A DNA stretch of 64,000 bases from Weissella cibaria (GCF_004521965.1 NZ_SDGK01000031.1:34821-98820), one strand, 5' to 3'. Shown: positions 53,214-63,063, counted from the stretch's first letter. Numbers and translations are program-made. Notes: generated from the sequence alone by a model not told the origin.

Positions 53214-54773
53214 ATGGCAGATCAGCCAATCGTGCTAGAAATGCGCGACATTGTGAAGCAATTTGGTGAATTCCGTGCGAACGACCATATTAATTTGCAA
53301 GTGAAGCGAGGCCAAATTCATGCCTTGTTAGGAGAAAACGGAGCTGGAAAATCAACGCTGATGAATCAATTGTCAGGTTTGCTACAACCGACTGCCGGCG
53401 ATATTTTGATTAATGGTCAAAAGGTTATTGTTGATAGCCCTTCGAAAGCCGCTGAATTAGGAATCGGAATGGTGCACCAACACTTTATGTTGATTGATGC
53501 ATTTACAGTTACAGAAAACATTATTTTGGGATCAGAACCCGTTAATGGGCTGAAGTTAAATACGAAAGCTGCCGCGACTGAAATTAAAAAGTTATCTGAA
53601 CAATATGGGCTGGATGTTGATCCGAACGCCTTGGCAGGGGACATTTCGGTCGGTATGCAACAACGTGTAGAAATTTTGAAGACGTTGTACCGTGGCGCTG
53701 ATATGTTGATTTTTGATGAGCCAACAGCCGTGTTGACGCCACAAGAAATTGATGAGTTGATGACAATTTTGAAGGGCTTGGCCGCTGAAGGTAAGTCAGT
53801 CATTTTGATTACGCACAAGCTTGATGAAATCAAGGCGGTGGCTGACCAAGTGACGGTTATCCGTCGGGGAAAGTCAATTGACTCATTCCCTGTTGCTGGT
53901 GTGTCGTCACAAGAACTGGCTGATATCATGGTTGGCCGCTCAGTATCACTCTTCTCAACTGAAAAGGAGCCTGCTCACCCAACTGACACGATTTTGTCCG
54001 TGTTGGATTTGACGGTTAAGGACGCTCGTGGTGTTGAAGTTGTGAAAAACTTGAGTTTGGATTTCCGAGCTGGTGAAGTTGTGGGTATCGCTGGTATTGA
54101 TGGTAACGGACAATCAGAATTTATTTCTGCTTTGACCGGGCTGATGCCATCAGTGTCAGGTAAGGTGACACTTAAGGGTAAAGATATTACCAACAAAAAG
54201 CCTCGCCAAATCACTGAAAGTGGTGTCGGTCACATTCCAGAAGACCGTCACCGTTTTGGGTTGGAATTGGATATGACATTGGCTGAGAACATTGCCCTAC
54301 AAACGTATTACAAGGCACCGATGTCGAAGGCGGGTGTGTTGGATTACGACAAAATCAACGCCCACGCGCGTGAGTTGATTGAAAAGTTTGATGTTCGTAC
54401 GGTGAACGAATTAGTGCCGGCTAGTGCTTTGTCTGGTGGCAACCAACAAAAGGCAATTATCGCGCGTGAGTTAGATCGCGATGCTGACTTCGTAATCGCG
54501 GCTCAGCCAACACGTGGTTTGGACGTTGGCGCAATTGAATATATTCACCAGCAACTCATTAATCAACGTGATGCTGGTAAAGCTGTCATGTTGGTTAGTT
54601 TTGAATTGGACGAAATTTTGAATGTCGCTGACCGCATCGCCGTTATTTCACATGGTGAGATTACAGGTGTCGTTGACGCAAATGAAACGTCAAAGAATGA
54701 GCTTGGTTTGTTGATGGCAGGAATGTCATTGGCTGAAGCGCGTGCGCAATTAGCGGGGGGAGTAGACTGGTGA
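53214..54773 (+). CDS. Nucleoside ABC transporter ATPase with two ABC domains
   Basis: 519 residues with two fused ABC modules, as in the YufO/RbsA layout. The first has Walker A GENGAGKST (near residue 40), signature SVGMQQR and Walker B LIFDEPTAVL. The second has GIDGNGQSE in place of a full Walker A, signature LSGGNQQK and AQPTRGLD. The second site is less canonical, as is usual. GGGAGA precedes the ATG. The permease gene overlaps its stop by four bases, so it is translationally coupled. Confidence 0.94.
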   Translation: MADQPIVLEMRDIVKQFGEFRANDHINLQVKRGQIHALLGENGAGKSTLMNQLSGLLQPTAGDILINGQKVIVDSPSKAAELGIGMVHQHFMLIDAFTVTENIILGSEPVNGLKLNTKAAATEIKKLSEQYGLDVDPNALAGDISVGMQQRVEILKTLYRGADMLIFDEPTAVLTPQEIDELMTILKGLAAEGKSVILITHKLDEIKAVADQVTVIRRGKSIDSFPVAGVSSQELADIMVGRSVSLFSTEKEPAHPTDTILSVLDLTVKDARGVEVVKNLSLDFRAGEVVGIAGIDGNGQSEFISALTGLMPSVSGKVTLKGKDITNKKPRQITESGVGHIPEDRHRFGLELDMTLAENIALQTYYKAPMSKAGVLDYDKINAHARELIEKFDVRTVNELVPASALSGGNQQKAIIARELDRDADFVIAAQPTRGLDVGAIEYIHQQLINQRDAGKAVMLVSFELDEILNVADRIAVISHGEITGVVDANETSKNELGLLMAGMSLAEARAQLAGGVDW

Positions 54774-55906
54774 ATAAAATTAATTCATACGGTACAGGTC
54801 TCGTTGCAGGCCTGGCTGTATTCTTTGGTTTGATGGTCGGTGCGATCATCATGTTGGTCTCTGGTTTTAATCCAGTGACTGGTTATGTGAGCTTGGTGCA
54901 ATCAGCGCTCGGGTCATCATTGAATATAGGTGAAGTGTTGCGATCAATGACACCCCTGATTCTAACGGCGGCCGGTTTCTTGGTTGCACAATCAGCTGGT
55001 TTCTTCAACATCGGACTTGCTGGTCAAGTTTGGGTTGGTTGGATTGCATCAACGTGGTTTGTGTTGGTTAACCAATCAATAACACCATGGCTGTCAATTC
55101 CGTTGGCAGTTATCATCGGGGCACTTGCTGGTGCTTTGATGGGTGCCTTACCAGGTTGGCTGCGAGCTCAGTTTGGTGCATCAGAAGTTATTACAACAAT
55201 CATGTTGAATTACATTGCCTTATATGGTGGAAATGCCTTTGTGCAAGGGTTACCTAAGAAGTTAATGACGACAACTGATATGACGGTTACGTTGCCAACG
55301 GAAGATTCGCTACGTTGGGATTTGCTTGCGAACTTAACGGGTGGGTCTCGTTTGAACATTGGGTTTATCATTGCGATTGTGGTGCTGGTAGCCATTTGGT
55401 TCATTATGAAGCGGACAACGCTTGGTTTTGAAATCCGTGCAGTTGGGTTGAACCCCGATGCTGCTCGTTATGCGGGTATGTCAGCAAAGCGCACGGCAGT
55501 TACAGCTATGACGATTTCTGGCTTGTTAGCCGGGTTGGCTGGTGCAACTGAAGGTTTGGGAACGTACTTGAACATCTTCTCGCAAACTGGTGCACCACAA
55601 GTTGGATACGACGGTATGGCGGTTGCCTTGTTGGCATCTGGTTCGTTCTTGGGTATCTTCTTCGCTGCCTTGTTGTTCTCTATTTTGTCTGTTGGTGGAT
55701 TAGGAATGCCATTGGCTTCTGGTGTCCCAACTGAATTGGTTTCTGTTGTGACAGCGTCAATTATCTTCTTTATCGGTGCGAACTACTTGATTCGTTTGAT
55801 TTTGGTTAAGATCGATGAAGATGATGCAAAGCAAAAAGCCAAGAAGTTAGCCGGCCCTCAGAAAAAGGGTCGTAAAGACAAGAAGGTAGAGAAGGGGGCG
55901 GAGTAA
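54770..55906 (+). CDS. Nucleoside ABC transporter permease 1 (BPD_transp_2 family)
   Basis: 378 residues with about ten membrane helices and the permease signature of sugar/branched-chain-like family members (YAGMSAKRTAVTAMTISGLLAGLAGA). It starts at GTG in a GTGA overlap with the ATPase stop. A very basic Lys-rich C-terminus (KAKKLAGPQKKGRKDKKVEK) lies inside the cell. It pairs with the next gene's product to form the channel. Confidence 0.94.
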   Translation: MNKINSYGTGLVAGLAVFFGLMVGAIIMLVSGFNPVTGYVSLVQSALGSSLNIGEVLRSMTPLILTAAGFLVAQSAGFFNIGLAGQVWVGWIASTWFVLVNQSITPWLSIPLAVIIGALAGALMGALPGWLRAQFGASEVITTIMLNYIALYGGNAFVQGLPKKLMTTTDMTVTLPTEDSLRWDLLANLTGGSRLNIGFIIAIVVLVAIWFIMKRTTLGFEIRAVGLNPDAARYAGMSAKRTAVTAMTISGLLAGLAGATEGLGTYLNIFSQTGAPQVGYDGMAVALLASGSFLGIFFAALLFSILSVGGLGMPLASGVPTELVSVVTASIIFFIGANYLIRLILVKIDEDDAKQKAKKLAGPQKKGRKDKKVEKGAE

Positions 55907-55908
55907 CC

Positions 55909-56865
55909 ATGAGTTTGGAAACGATCTTGCAATTGGTGATTTCAAGTACGTTGGTTTACTCAGCGCCTTTGATTTTCACTGCATTAGGGGGTACGTTCTC
56001 AGAACGTGCTGGAGTTGTTAACGTTGGGCTAGAAGGAACCATGATTATGGGAGCTTTCGCCGGCGTTGTCTTTAATTTAACATTTGCAAGCCAATTTGGG
56101 TCTTTGACGCCATGGCTTGGTTTGATTGCTGGTGCAGTCATTGGTCTGATTTTCTCATTGCTACATGCGGTCGCAACGGTGACTTTGCGTGCTGACCACA
56201 TCGTGTCAGGTACAGTGATGAATTTGATGGCCCCAGCCTTGGGTGTTTACTTGATTAAGTTGATGTACGGTAAGGGTCAAACATCAATGATTGCAGAAAA
56301 CTTTGGTTACTGGAATGTACCTGGTTTGGCAAAGATTCCATTTATCGGCACAATCTTCTTTACGAAGACTTCTGCCACAGCGTGGGTTGCGATTATCGTA
56401 GCCTTTGTAGCTTCGTGGGTATTGTTTAAGACCCGCTTTGGGTTGCGCTTGCGTTCAGTTGGTGAAAACCCACAAGCTGCAGATACGCTTGGTTTGAATG
56501 TTTATGCTTTGCGTTATACCGGTGTGCTGATTTCAGGTGTCCTTGGTGGAATTGGTGGGGCGTTGTTCGCCCAATCAATCGCGGGTAACTTTTCAGCATC
56601 AACGATTGTTGGACAAGGGTTTATGTCAATGGCGGCCATGATTTTTGGTCGCTGGAATCCAGTTGGTGCCATGGCGGCTGCGTTGTTCTTCGGCTTCTCA
56701 CAATCAATGGCAATCGTCGGTGCACAATTGCCATTATTGAACCAAGTGCCAGCAGTTTACCTACAAGTTGCGCCATACGTCTTCACGGTTTTGATTTTGG
56801 TTGTCTTCTTCGCCAAGTCAAAGGCCCCAGCAGCAGACGGTGTAAACTATATTAAGTCAGTCTAA
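55909..56865 (+). CDS. Nucleoside ABC transporter permease 2
   Basis: 318 residues with eight to ten membrane helices. GTFSERAGVVNVGLEGTMIMGAF near the N-terminus and RLRSVGENPQAADTLGLNVYAL are diagnostic for the BMP/Med-type permeases. It starts two bases after the previous stop and ends the operon before a strong terminator. Confidence 0.94.
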   Translation: MSLETILQLVISSTLVYSAPLIFTALGGTFSERAGVVNVGLEGTMIMGAFAGVVFNLTFASQFGSLTPWLGLIAGAVIGLIFSLLHAVATVTLRADHIVSGTVMNLMAPALGVYLIKLMYGKGQTSMIAENFGYWNVPGLAKIPFIGTIFFTKTSATAWVAIIVAFVASWVLFKTRFGLRLRSVGENPQAADTLGLNVYALRYTGVLISGVLGGIGGALFAQSIAGNFSASTIVGQGFMSMAAMIFGRWNPVGAMAAALFFGFSQSMAIVGAQLPLLNQVPAVYLQVAPYVFTVLILVVFFAKSKAPAADGVNYIKSV

Positions 56866-56875
56866 TGACAATAAT

Positions 56876-56914
56876 AAAAAGCGATGCGACATTTGAATGT
56901 CGCATCGCTTTTTA
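56876..56914. terminator. Bidirectional terminator between the transporter operon and murF
   Basis: AAAAAGCGATGCGACAT pairs perfectly with ATGTCGCATCGCTTTTT around TTGA, between convergent genes. Confidence 0.92.
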
Positions 56915-56925
56915 TTATTATTGGA

Positions 56926-58290
56926 TTAAATCAAGGCAGTAACCACTTCTTCAAGGTGAATGCCGTGTGACCCCTTCAGAAGGACGGCATCGTCAGCCGT
57001 TAAATCAGCTTGGAGATCAGCAATTAGAGTTGCTTTGTCAGCCTTACTATAGCGTTTAACGGTACCAGCTGGATAATTAACGCTCAGGGCATCTTCGAGG
57101 CTCGCCATGATGTCACCCACGAGGTAAACATGTTGAATCGTTGCCGGATCAAGCTTTTCAGCAAGACTAGCGTGCAAGGCTGGGCCAGCTTCACCAAGTT
57201 CGAGCATATCACCCAAAACAGCAATACGGCGGCCTGTAACAGGTGTCTCGGCAAAGAAGTGCAAGACCTCCTTGGCGGCGGTTGGATTTGAGTTGTAAAC
57301 ATCAGACAAAATCTTACCACCAAAATTACCAGTTAACCATTCAGTGCGGTTTTCAGTGATGGGAGCGTCTGCAAGCGCCTGTGCAATCTTGTCGTCTGAA
57401 ATCCCCAACAAGATGCCGACTGAAATGGCGGCCAAGGCGTTAGAAACGTTGTAGCGACCCGTCAATGGAATGTGGTAAGACATCGCTGATTTATCCGTTT
57501 GGAAGGTGGCACCGACGGGATTCATAGCAATTGTTGACGCGTACAAATCGTTATCAGGATTAAGTCCAAAAGTTGTAGTATGCAAGAATGCGTGTTGACC
57601 AGCGCGTTCGCGGAGTAATGGCTCGTCGCCGTTGTACACGAGGACGCCGTTAGGTTGAAGGCCGGCAATGATTTCCATCTTACCGTCGGCGATGCGTTCA
57701 CGAGTTTTGAAGAATTCAATGTGGGCTTCACCAATCATCGTTAAAACGGCGATGTCGGGGTGAACCATTTCAGATAGGAAGGTTAGGTCACCAGGACGAT
57801 CCATACCGAATTCGATGACTAACAATTCAGTATTCGCAGGCATCGATAGGATGGTCGTTGGGACGCCAATTTCGTTATTGAAGTTGGCAGGTGTTTTGAC
57901 AGTTTTGAATGTTGAAGCACCAATTGCGGCGACGAAATCTTTCGTCGTTGTTTTACCGTTTGAACCTGAAATCGCAACGACTTTTGGTTGAACTTGCTTC
58001 AAGTAGTAGACGGCTAATTGTTGGAAGGCCACGAGCGTATCGGCAACGACCAATGTTGGCACGTCGGTTGGTACATTAGGGTGGTCAGCTTGCCATAAGG
58101 TAACTGTGGCGCCATTAGTAACAGCGCTAGCAACGTAATCGTGACCATCATTTGCAGCAACGAGGGGGACGAATAAACTACCGGATTCAGCTTTACGTGA
58201 ATCGAATGTGGTGCTGGTAACAGCGACATCGGCCGCGTTAATAATTTCCGCGTTGATGGCCGTTGCCATTTCTTGCAATGTCAGTTTCAT
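56926..58290 (-). CDS. murF: UDP-MurNAc-tripeptide--D-alanyl-D-alanine ligase
   Basis: Adds D-Ala-D-Ala to the UDP-MurNAc tripeptide, the last cytoplasmic step of precursor synthesis. 454 residues. ATP loop ISGSNGKTTTKD (near residue 108), PANFNNEIGVP, the IEFGMDRPGDL motif and a C-terminal Mur ligase domain with VYNSNPTA. It appears to be a single gene on the minus strand, convergent with the transporter operon. murF and mreB are divergent, with TATACT at about 58373 serving mreB. Confidence 0.95.
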   Translation of the reverse strand: MKLTLQEMATAINAEIINAADVAVTSTTFDSRKAESGSLFVPLVAANDGHDYVASAVTNGATVTLWQADHPNVPTDVPTLVVADTLVAFQQLAVYYLKQVQPKVVAISGSNGKTTTKDFVAAIGASTFKTVKTPANFNNEIGVPTTILSMPANTELLVIEFGMDRPGDLTFLSEMVHPDIAVLTMIGEAHIEFFKTRERIADGKMEIIAGLQPNGVLVYNGDEPLLRERAGQHAFLHTTTFGLNPDNDLYASTIAMNPVGATFQTDKSAMSYHIPLTGRYNVSNALAAISVGILLGISDDKIAQALADAPITENRTEWLTGNFGGKILSDVYNSNPTAAKEVLHFFAETPVTGRRIAVLGDMLELGEAGPALHASLAEKLDPATIQHVYLVGDIMASLEDALSVNYPAGTVKRYSKADKATLIADLQADLTADDAVLLKGSHGIHLEEVVTALI

Positions 58291-58442
58291 AGGTAATAAT
58301 GTCCTTTATTTTTTGTCACCCCCTATTTTACGCTGGAAAGCAAACTGGGGTCAATTTAAGGCGGATTTTGTTGTATACTATTAAAGATACATATTTAAGA
58401 ATTAAAGCGAGTATGCGCAAGTAAAATAAGAGGTGGAAAATC

Positions 58443-59432
58443 ATGGCCAAGGAAATCGGCGTTGATTTAGGAACGGCAAATGTCCTAATTTATGTTGAGG
58501 GTGAAGGAATCGTCCTTAACGAACCTTCTGTTGTCGCAATTGATACCAAAACAGAGAAGGTTTTGGCTGTGGGGACTGAAGCCTACCAAATGGTTGGTCG
58601 TACGCCAGGTAACATTCGCGCAGTTCGTCCGTTGAAGGATGGTGTTATTTCAGACTTCGATATGACGGAAGCGATGTTGTCATACTTTATGTCAAAGTTG
58701 AACGCAAAGGGCATCATGTCACGACCAAACATTATGGTGTGCGCCCCAACGAATATTACAGAAATTGAACGTAAGGCGATTATCGGTGCTGCCGAAAAGT
58801 CTGGTGGTAGTAAGGTCTACCTAGAGTACGAGCCAAAGGTTGCGGCGATTGGTGCTGGTTTGGATATCTTCTCACCAATTGCGTCAATGGTTATCGACAT
58901 GGGTGGTGGTACGTCTGATATTGCCGTGTTGTCACTTGGTGATATCGTGGCATCTGAATCAATTCGAATTGCCGGCGATAAGATGAACGCAGACATTGCC
59001 AACATGGTTAAGCGTGACCACGGTTTGCAAATCGGTGAGCGTACATCTGAAACAATTAAGATTAAGATTGGGACGGCAACACCATTAGACGATCCAGAAG
59101 AGATGGAAGTTCGTGGACGAGATAACTTCTCAGGTATGCCACGGACAATTACGTTGAATGCTAATGAAGTTGAGGCGGCGATGCACGATGCATTGGCACA
59201 AATCGTCGATGCGGCACACCAAGTATTGGCACGCATTCAACCAGAATTAGCTTCTGACATCATCGATCGTGGTATCGTGCTAACTGGTGGTGGTGCCCTA
59301 CTACGCGGGATGGACAAGTTGATTTCAGCTCACTTAGGCGTACCCGTTATGATTTCAGAAAGCCCATTGGATAATGTTGCCAAGGGTGCTGGAAAGTTGC
59401 TAGAACACATGCACGGATCACAAGGGAAGTAA
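58443..59432 (+). CDS. mreB: Rod-shape-determining actin homologue MreB/Mbl
   Basis: 329 residues, an actin-fold ATPase that forms membrane-bound filaments guiding side-wall synthesis. GVDLGTANVLIY (residues 5-16) is the phosphate-1 loop, DMGGGTSDIAVLS phosphate-2 and GGALLRGMD near the C-terminus the adenosine motif. GAGGTGG precedes the ATG. It starts an operon with the DUF2969-type gene and rodA, all linked to cell elongation. Confidence 0.96.
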   Translation: MAKEIGVDLGTANVLIYVEGEGIVLNEPSVVAIDTKTEKVLAVGTEAYQMVGRTPGNIRAVRPLKDGVISDFDMTEAMLSYFMSKLNAKGIMSRPNIMVCAPTNITEIERKAIIGAAEKSGGSKVYLEYEPKVAAIGAGLDIFSPIASMVIDMGGGTSDIAVLSLGDIVASESIRIAGDKMNADIANMVKRDHGLQIGERTSETIKIKIGTATPLDDPEEMEVRGRDNFSGMPRTITLNANEVEAAMHDALAQIVDAAHQVLARIQPELASDIIDRGIVLTGGGALLRGMDKLISAHLGVPVMISESPLDNVAKGAGKLLEHMHGSQGK

Positions 59433-59434
59433 TT

Positions 59435-59644
59435 ATGTCACGGAATAATAAGCCAGTTTCAGTAGAAATTAACGATATGGGAGATAACCTCTCAGAAGTA
59501 AAGATTAACAAGGTTCGTTTGGGAACGATTGATGAATCCACGACACCATTGACGGTGCGTTTTTCTGATAACCGTTCAGTAACGGCTAAGGACTTTGATG
59601 ATGCAATGGAAATGTTGATTGCAGAATTCAATTTGCACCACTAA
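59435..59644 (+). CDS. DUF2969-family small protein
   Basis: 69 residues, soluble, beginning MSRNNKPVSVEINDMG and ending EMLIAEFNLHH. This size, sequence style and position directly after mreB is seen in many lactobacilli (DUF2969), whose function is unknown. It starts two bases after the mreB stop, so translation is coupled to it. The context suggests a role in wall elongation. Confidence 0.82.
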   Translation: MSRNNKPVSVEINDMGDNLSEVKINKVRLGTIDESTTPLTVRFSDNRSVTAKDFDDAMEMLIAEFNLHH

Positions 59645-59665
59645 TTGCAGGTTAAGAGGTAAAAC

Positions 59666-60856
59666 ATGATCAAACGCTTTTTTGCACACGAAGGTGAGGT
59701 TGATTGGTCGATCATCTTCGTTGTCATGATGCTAGCGTTGATTGGTTTGGCATCCTTATATGTGGCGGGAACACACGATACAGTTGGTGTGAACGTGACG
59801 CGAATGGTAATTATGCAGACGGCCTACTATTTTGCAGGTGTTGTAGTCGTCATGATTATTATGCGCTTTGACTCGGAACAGCTATGGCGAGTAGCACCTT
59901 ACATTTTTGGATTTGGTGTTTTCTTGATGTTGGCCGTGTTGGTGTTTTATTCACGTTCGTATTATGCAAGGACTGGTGGTATGTGGTTCGCCTTTGGACC
60001 GTTAACTTTTCAACCAGCTGAATTTATGAAGCCGGCCTTCATCGTGATGTTGGCCCGCGCTATTTCGCAACACAATCTAAACAATCCAGTTCACGATTGG
60101 CGTTCAGATAAGATGTTGCTCTTAAAAATCATTGCTTGGTCGGCACCGGTTGTTGTTTTGGTGCTTGCCCAACACGACTTTGGAACCATGATGGTGTTCT
60201 TGGCAATCGTTTTTGGTATGACGCTTGTATCTGGTTTGAGTTGGAAAATCCTTGGACCAATTATGGGGGTTGCTGGGGCACTGGGAACGACAGCAATTCT
60301 GTTCGTTACCCAAACCTGGGGACGCCATATTCTGGAAAAGGTGGGATTTGAAGCTTACCAGTTTGCGCGTGTCGATGCTTGGTTGAAGCCATCTGGCGAT
60401 ACATCAAACAGTGCTTATCAGTTGTGGCAATCAATGAAAGCAATTGGTTCGGGTGGTTTGAGTGGTACAGGTTTCAACGTATCACACGTGGCTGTGCCAG
60501 TGCGCGAATCTGATATGATTTTCTCGGTTATTGGAGAAAACTTTGGTTTCGCAGGTAGTATCTTGTTATTGATTTTGTACTTCTTGTTGATTTACCAAAT
60601 CTTCCAAGTGGTTTACGATACGTCAAATCAATTCTATGCTTATATTGCAGCTGGTGTTGTGATGATGCTACTCTTCCACATTTTCGAAAATATTGGGATG
60701 AACATTGGATTGGTACCATTGACGGGTATTCCATTGCCATTTATTTCGCAAGGTGGTTCGGCGTTAGTCGGAAATATGATTGGTATCGGCCTGGTAATGT
60801 CGATGCGCTATCATAACCGGTCATTCTCATTATCAGAACGACAAGGTTTCTCATAG
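59666..60856 (+). CDS. rodA: SEDS-family peptidoglycan glycosyltransferase RodA
   Basis: 396 residues with about ten membrane helices. The SEDS signatures are clear: AGTHDTVGVNVTRM, the catalytic-type Asp region FQPAEFMKPAF, VPVRESDMIFSVIGENFGFAG, and TGIPLPFISQGGSALVGNM. It polymerises lipid II with a class B PBP. RodA is chosen over FtsW because of its place after mreB. GAGGT precedes the ATG; a terminator follows. Confidence 0.94.
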   Translation: MIKRFFAHEGEVDWSIIFVVMMLALIGLASLYVAGTHDTVGVNVTRMVIMQTAYYFAGVVVVMIIMRFDSEQLWRVAPYIFGFGVFLMLAVLVFYSRSYYARTGGMWFAFGPLTFQPAEFMKPAFIVMLARAISQHNLNNPVHDWRSDKMLLLKIIAWSAPVVVLVLAQHDFGTMMVFLAIVFGMTLVSGLSWKILGPIMGVAGALGTTAILFVTQTWGRHILEKVGFEAYQFARVDAWLKPSGDTSNSAYQLWQSMKAIGSGGLSGTGFNVSHVAVPVRESDMIFSVIGENFGFAGSILLLILYFLLIYQIFQVVYDTSNQFYAYIAAGVVMMLLFHIFENIGMNIGLVPLTGIPLPFISQGGSALVGNMIGIGLVMSMRYHNRSFSLSERQGFS

Positions 60857-60866
60857 AATCAATAAT

Positions 60867-60896
60867 AAAGGTCTGGCAATTGCTAGACCTTTTTCT
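60867..60896 (+). terminator. Terminator of the mreB-rodA operon
   Basis: AAAGGTCT pairs with AGACCTTT with additional GGCAATTGCT self-complementarity and a T-run. Confidence 0.82.
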
Positions 60897-60988
60897 TTAT
60901 CCGAAATTTTAAAAGTATTTTGAGCCAGTGCGAGTGATTTGGCTATGTTATGATATGAATAATAACAATGTGATAAGTGAGGTGTGAG

Positions 60989-61780
60989 ATGTTAACAATC
61001 GGTTTTATTGGCGCTGGTAATATGGCCAAAGCGATGATGCAAGGCTGGTCAGGCAATGCAGATATTCGTCAAGTAGTTTATTCACCTAATTCCGGTGCCC
61101 AAGTGGCTGCGGAATTAGGTTTGGAAGCGAAGCAGTCGGCCTTGGATGTCTGGGCTGAATCAGATATGGTCGTGTTGGCTATGACACCTGCGCAGCTTGA
61201 AGCTGTCGCAAAAGAGTTGCAACTTGGTATTATGATGAAGCCAAGTGTGATTGTGGCATCTGTGTTGGGTGGCGTGTCATTGGCAACCTTACATGCAGCC
61301 TTTGGCGATCATGTCATGGTCGCACGTACGTTGCCAAATGTGAATGTGGCGCTGAAGTATGGCTACACAGCATTGGCATTCGATGCAGATATGGATCAAG
61401 ATGTGAAGGGCGCAATCGCAGCTTTGTTCCTGGAGTTGGGTCGGACAGACGAATTGCCAGAAGAACAGTTTGGCGCTGTTAGCGCATTAGCAGGTTCGGG
61501 ACCAGCCTTTGTTGCAGCATTTGCGGAAGCGATGACGCAAGCGGGGATTCAGGCAGGTATCACACCAGATACAGCCACGCGTTTGGCAGAACAAACAGTT
61601 ATTGGTACGGCTCGTCACATGGGTGATTTAAAGAAGGACCCCATGACCTTGGCCCATGAAGTGATGACACCGGGTGGTTCTACAGCTGCTGGTTGGGAAG
61701 CACTTGAACAAGGCAACTTAACTGCTTTGGTGGCTGACGCCATTCAAGCAACTATGAAAAAGAATGCCGAGTTTGAATAA
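60989..61780 (+). CDS. proC: Pyrroline-5-carboxylate reductase
   Basis: Final step of proline synthesis: NAD(P)H-dependent reduction of pyrroline-5-carboxylate. 263 residues. The Rossmann motif is GFIGAGNMAKAM, the family block is LAGSGPAFVAAFAEAM (residues about 164-180) and the C-terminal signature is DPMTLAHEVMTPGGSTAAG. The ATG at 60989 follows GAGGTG. No proA or proB is near. Confidence 0.93.
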   Translation: MLTIGFIGAGNMAKAMMQGWSGNADIRQVVYSPNSGAQVAAELGLEAKQSALDVWAESDMVVLAMTPAQLEAVAKELQLGIMMKPSVIVASVLGGVSLATLHAAFGDHVMVARTLPNVNVALKYGYTALAFDADMDQDVKGAIAALFLELGRTDELPEEQFGAVSALAGSGPAFVAAFAEAMTQAGIQAGITPDTATRLAEQTVIGTARHMGDLKKDPMTLAHEVMTPGGSTAAGWEALEQGNLTALVADAIQATMKKNAEFE

Positions 61781-61838
61781 AATAAAAAGCGCGAGATGAA
61801 CGGCGTTATATTAAGGATTCGCCTTTCGGAACACGCTT

Positions 61839-61876
61839 AAAAGCCGCAACTTCAGATGAGGTTGCGGCTTTGTTTT
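61839..61876. terminator. Terminator between proC and the small membrane protein gene
   Basis: AAAAGCCGCAAC pairs with GTTGCGGCTTTGTTTT, and on the minus strand AAAGCCGCAAC also works, so it may end both convergent genes. Confidence 0.82.
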
Positions 61877-62123
61877 ACTTGAAACGGCGCTTTAGGATGC
61901 GAGTGCCGATAATACCAGTGATTAATAGCGCTAGCGTTAAATAATTTTGCCAGGCATTATCACGAATAGTTGTGACAAACGTTAATTCATTGCCAGTTGT
62001 ATGCTTATAAATCGCATTAATGATACTGGCGAGAAAACGTAATAGTGCAACAACGACTCCGATAGCCGTTAACGTTTCAAAGAATAGCAGTAGCTTCGGA
62101 TGAGCTAATTGTTTAGTTGTCAT
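61875..62123 (-). CDS. Small membrane protein of unknown function
   Basis: 82 residues with two hydrophobic segments (LTAIGVVVALLRFLASII, residues 18-35, and YLTLALLITGIIGTRIL, residues 61-77) and a basic C-terminus KRRFK. GAGGATAA precedes the ATG. The family is not recognised. Confidence 0.6.
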   Translation of the reverse strand: MTTKQLAHPKLLLFFETLTAIGVVVALLRFLASIINAIYKHTTGNELTFVTTIRDNAWQNYLTLALLITGIIGTRILKRRFK

Positions 62124-62237
62124 ATTGTTTATCCTCTTGTCTATTTCATTATACGTGAAGAACCGGTAAGTTTAAATCAAGGTGAGATTAATCCTGAACA
62201 GCTAAACTTTTAGTAACCAAATGAAGGGGGCTACCAA

Positions 62238-62987
62238 ATGTTTGTACAACCAATTAATGCAAAGTATTGGCTTGCAGGTTTGTCAGTGGAAAAAGATGGT
62301 GTCATGTATGAGGCGAAGATAGCGTTTAAAGGTGGTGAACCGGCACGACAAGCGATTGCTGAGCATGGCAATTTGGCCGAAGTGCAAATGCAGTATTGGT
62401 TTGACTGGGTCTTTCGTGAGTTTTCAGAAAAGCGACCAATGTCGACTTTGAATCGATTTAATACAGGTGAACTGCCGATTCATGAGGTGTCGCCTCAATT
62501 TCGGACGGTCTTAGCAGCGGCAACATATGGGGAGCAGATGACTAATCAGTTATATGTTGCTGGTGAAATGCCAAATTATCATCCAGGTGCATTAGTGCAG
62601 GGGTGGGCAATTGAACAGGCGTTTGAACAACATTTGCGACCGTTGCTGGCGTTACCTGAAGTCACGGCTGTCTCATTGGAAGGTGGTGGAATGCGTCGCG
62701 TTGAGACGAAACCGGAGGATCAAGATTGGTTTTGGACGTTTGAAGTTTTTGATAAGACGGATGATGTCGACCCTTATTTAGAAGTACCGATTCATTCGGG
62801 GGCCATTGCAACGCATGAATTAATCGATGGGGTAGTGGCAGTGATGTTGCCAGATTTAACGGATGCGGCAATTTGGGTGACTGCTCTGTCACAATTTGAA
62901 GATTGTAATCAACTGTCAACAATTACAGTGCCAGGTCGGGGTGTTTTAGTTATCAATAAAACGGCACGTACATGGGGCGAAAATTAA
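62238..62987 (+). CDS. Divergent ApbE-like FAD:protein FMN transferase
   Basis: 249 residues. Parts of the ApbE fold can be seen: an SxLNRFN segment (PMSTLNRFNTGEL, near residue 75), YHPGALVQGWAIEQA where typical enzymes have DLGGIAKGYA, and an EGGGM segment in place of NAGGD. The later SGAIATHELID holds the place of the SGxxxR..HIIDP region. Several canonical residues are therefore changed (Asp to His in the DxGGxxKG site and Lys to Gln). ApbE proteins attach FMN to Thr of exported flavoproteins. This one may be inactive or have another acceptor. GGGGG precedes the ATG. Confidence 0.6.
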   Translation: MFVQPINAKYWLAGLSVEKDGVMYEAKIAFKGGEPARQAIAEHGNLAEVQMQYWFDWVFREFSEKRPMSTLNRFNTGELPIHEVSPQFRTVLAAATYGEQMTNQLYVAGEMPNYHPGALVQGWAIEQAFEQHLRPLLALPEVTAVSLEGGGMRRVETKPEDQDWFWTFEVFDKTDDVDPYLEVPIHSGAIATHELIDGVVAVMLPDLTDAAIWVTALSQFEDCNQLSTITVPGRGVLVINKTARTWGEN

Positions 62988-63000
62988 TTTTAAAAAAGGG

Positions 63001-63029
63001 TTGCCAAGAGATGATTATCCTGGTAATAT
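63001..63029 (+). promoter_or_regulatory. Promoter of the tRNA-Glu gene
   Basis: TTGCCA (63001-63006) and TAATAT (63024-63029) spaced by 17 bases, 35 bp before the tRNA. Confidence 0.65.
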
Positions 63030-63063
63030 GTATTATGTTGTTGAGGCAACGAAGCGACATAAT

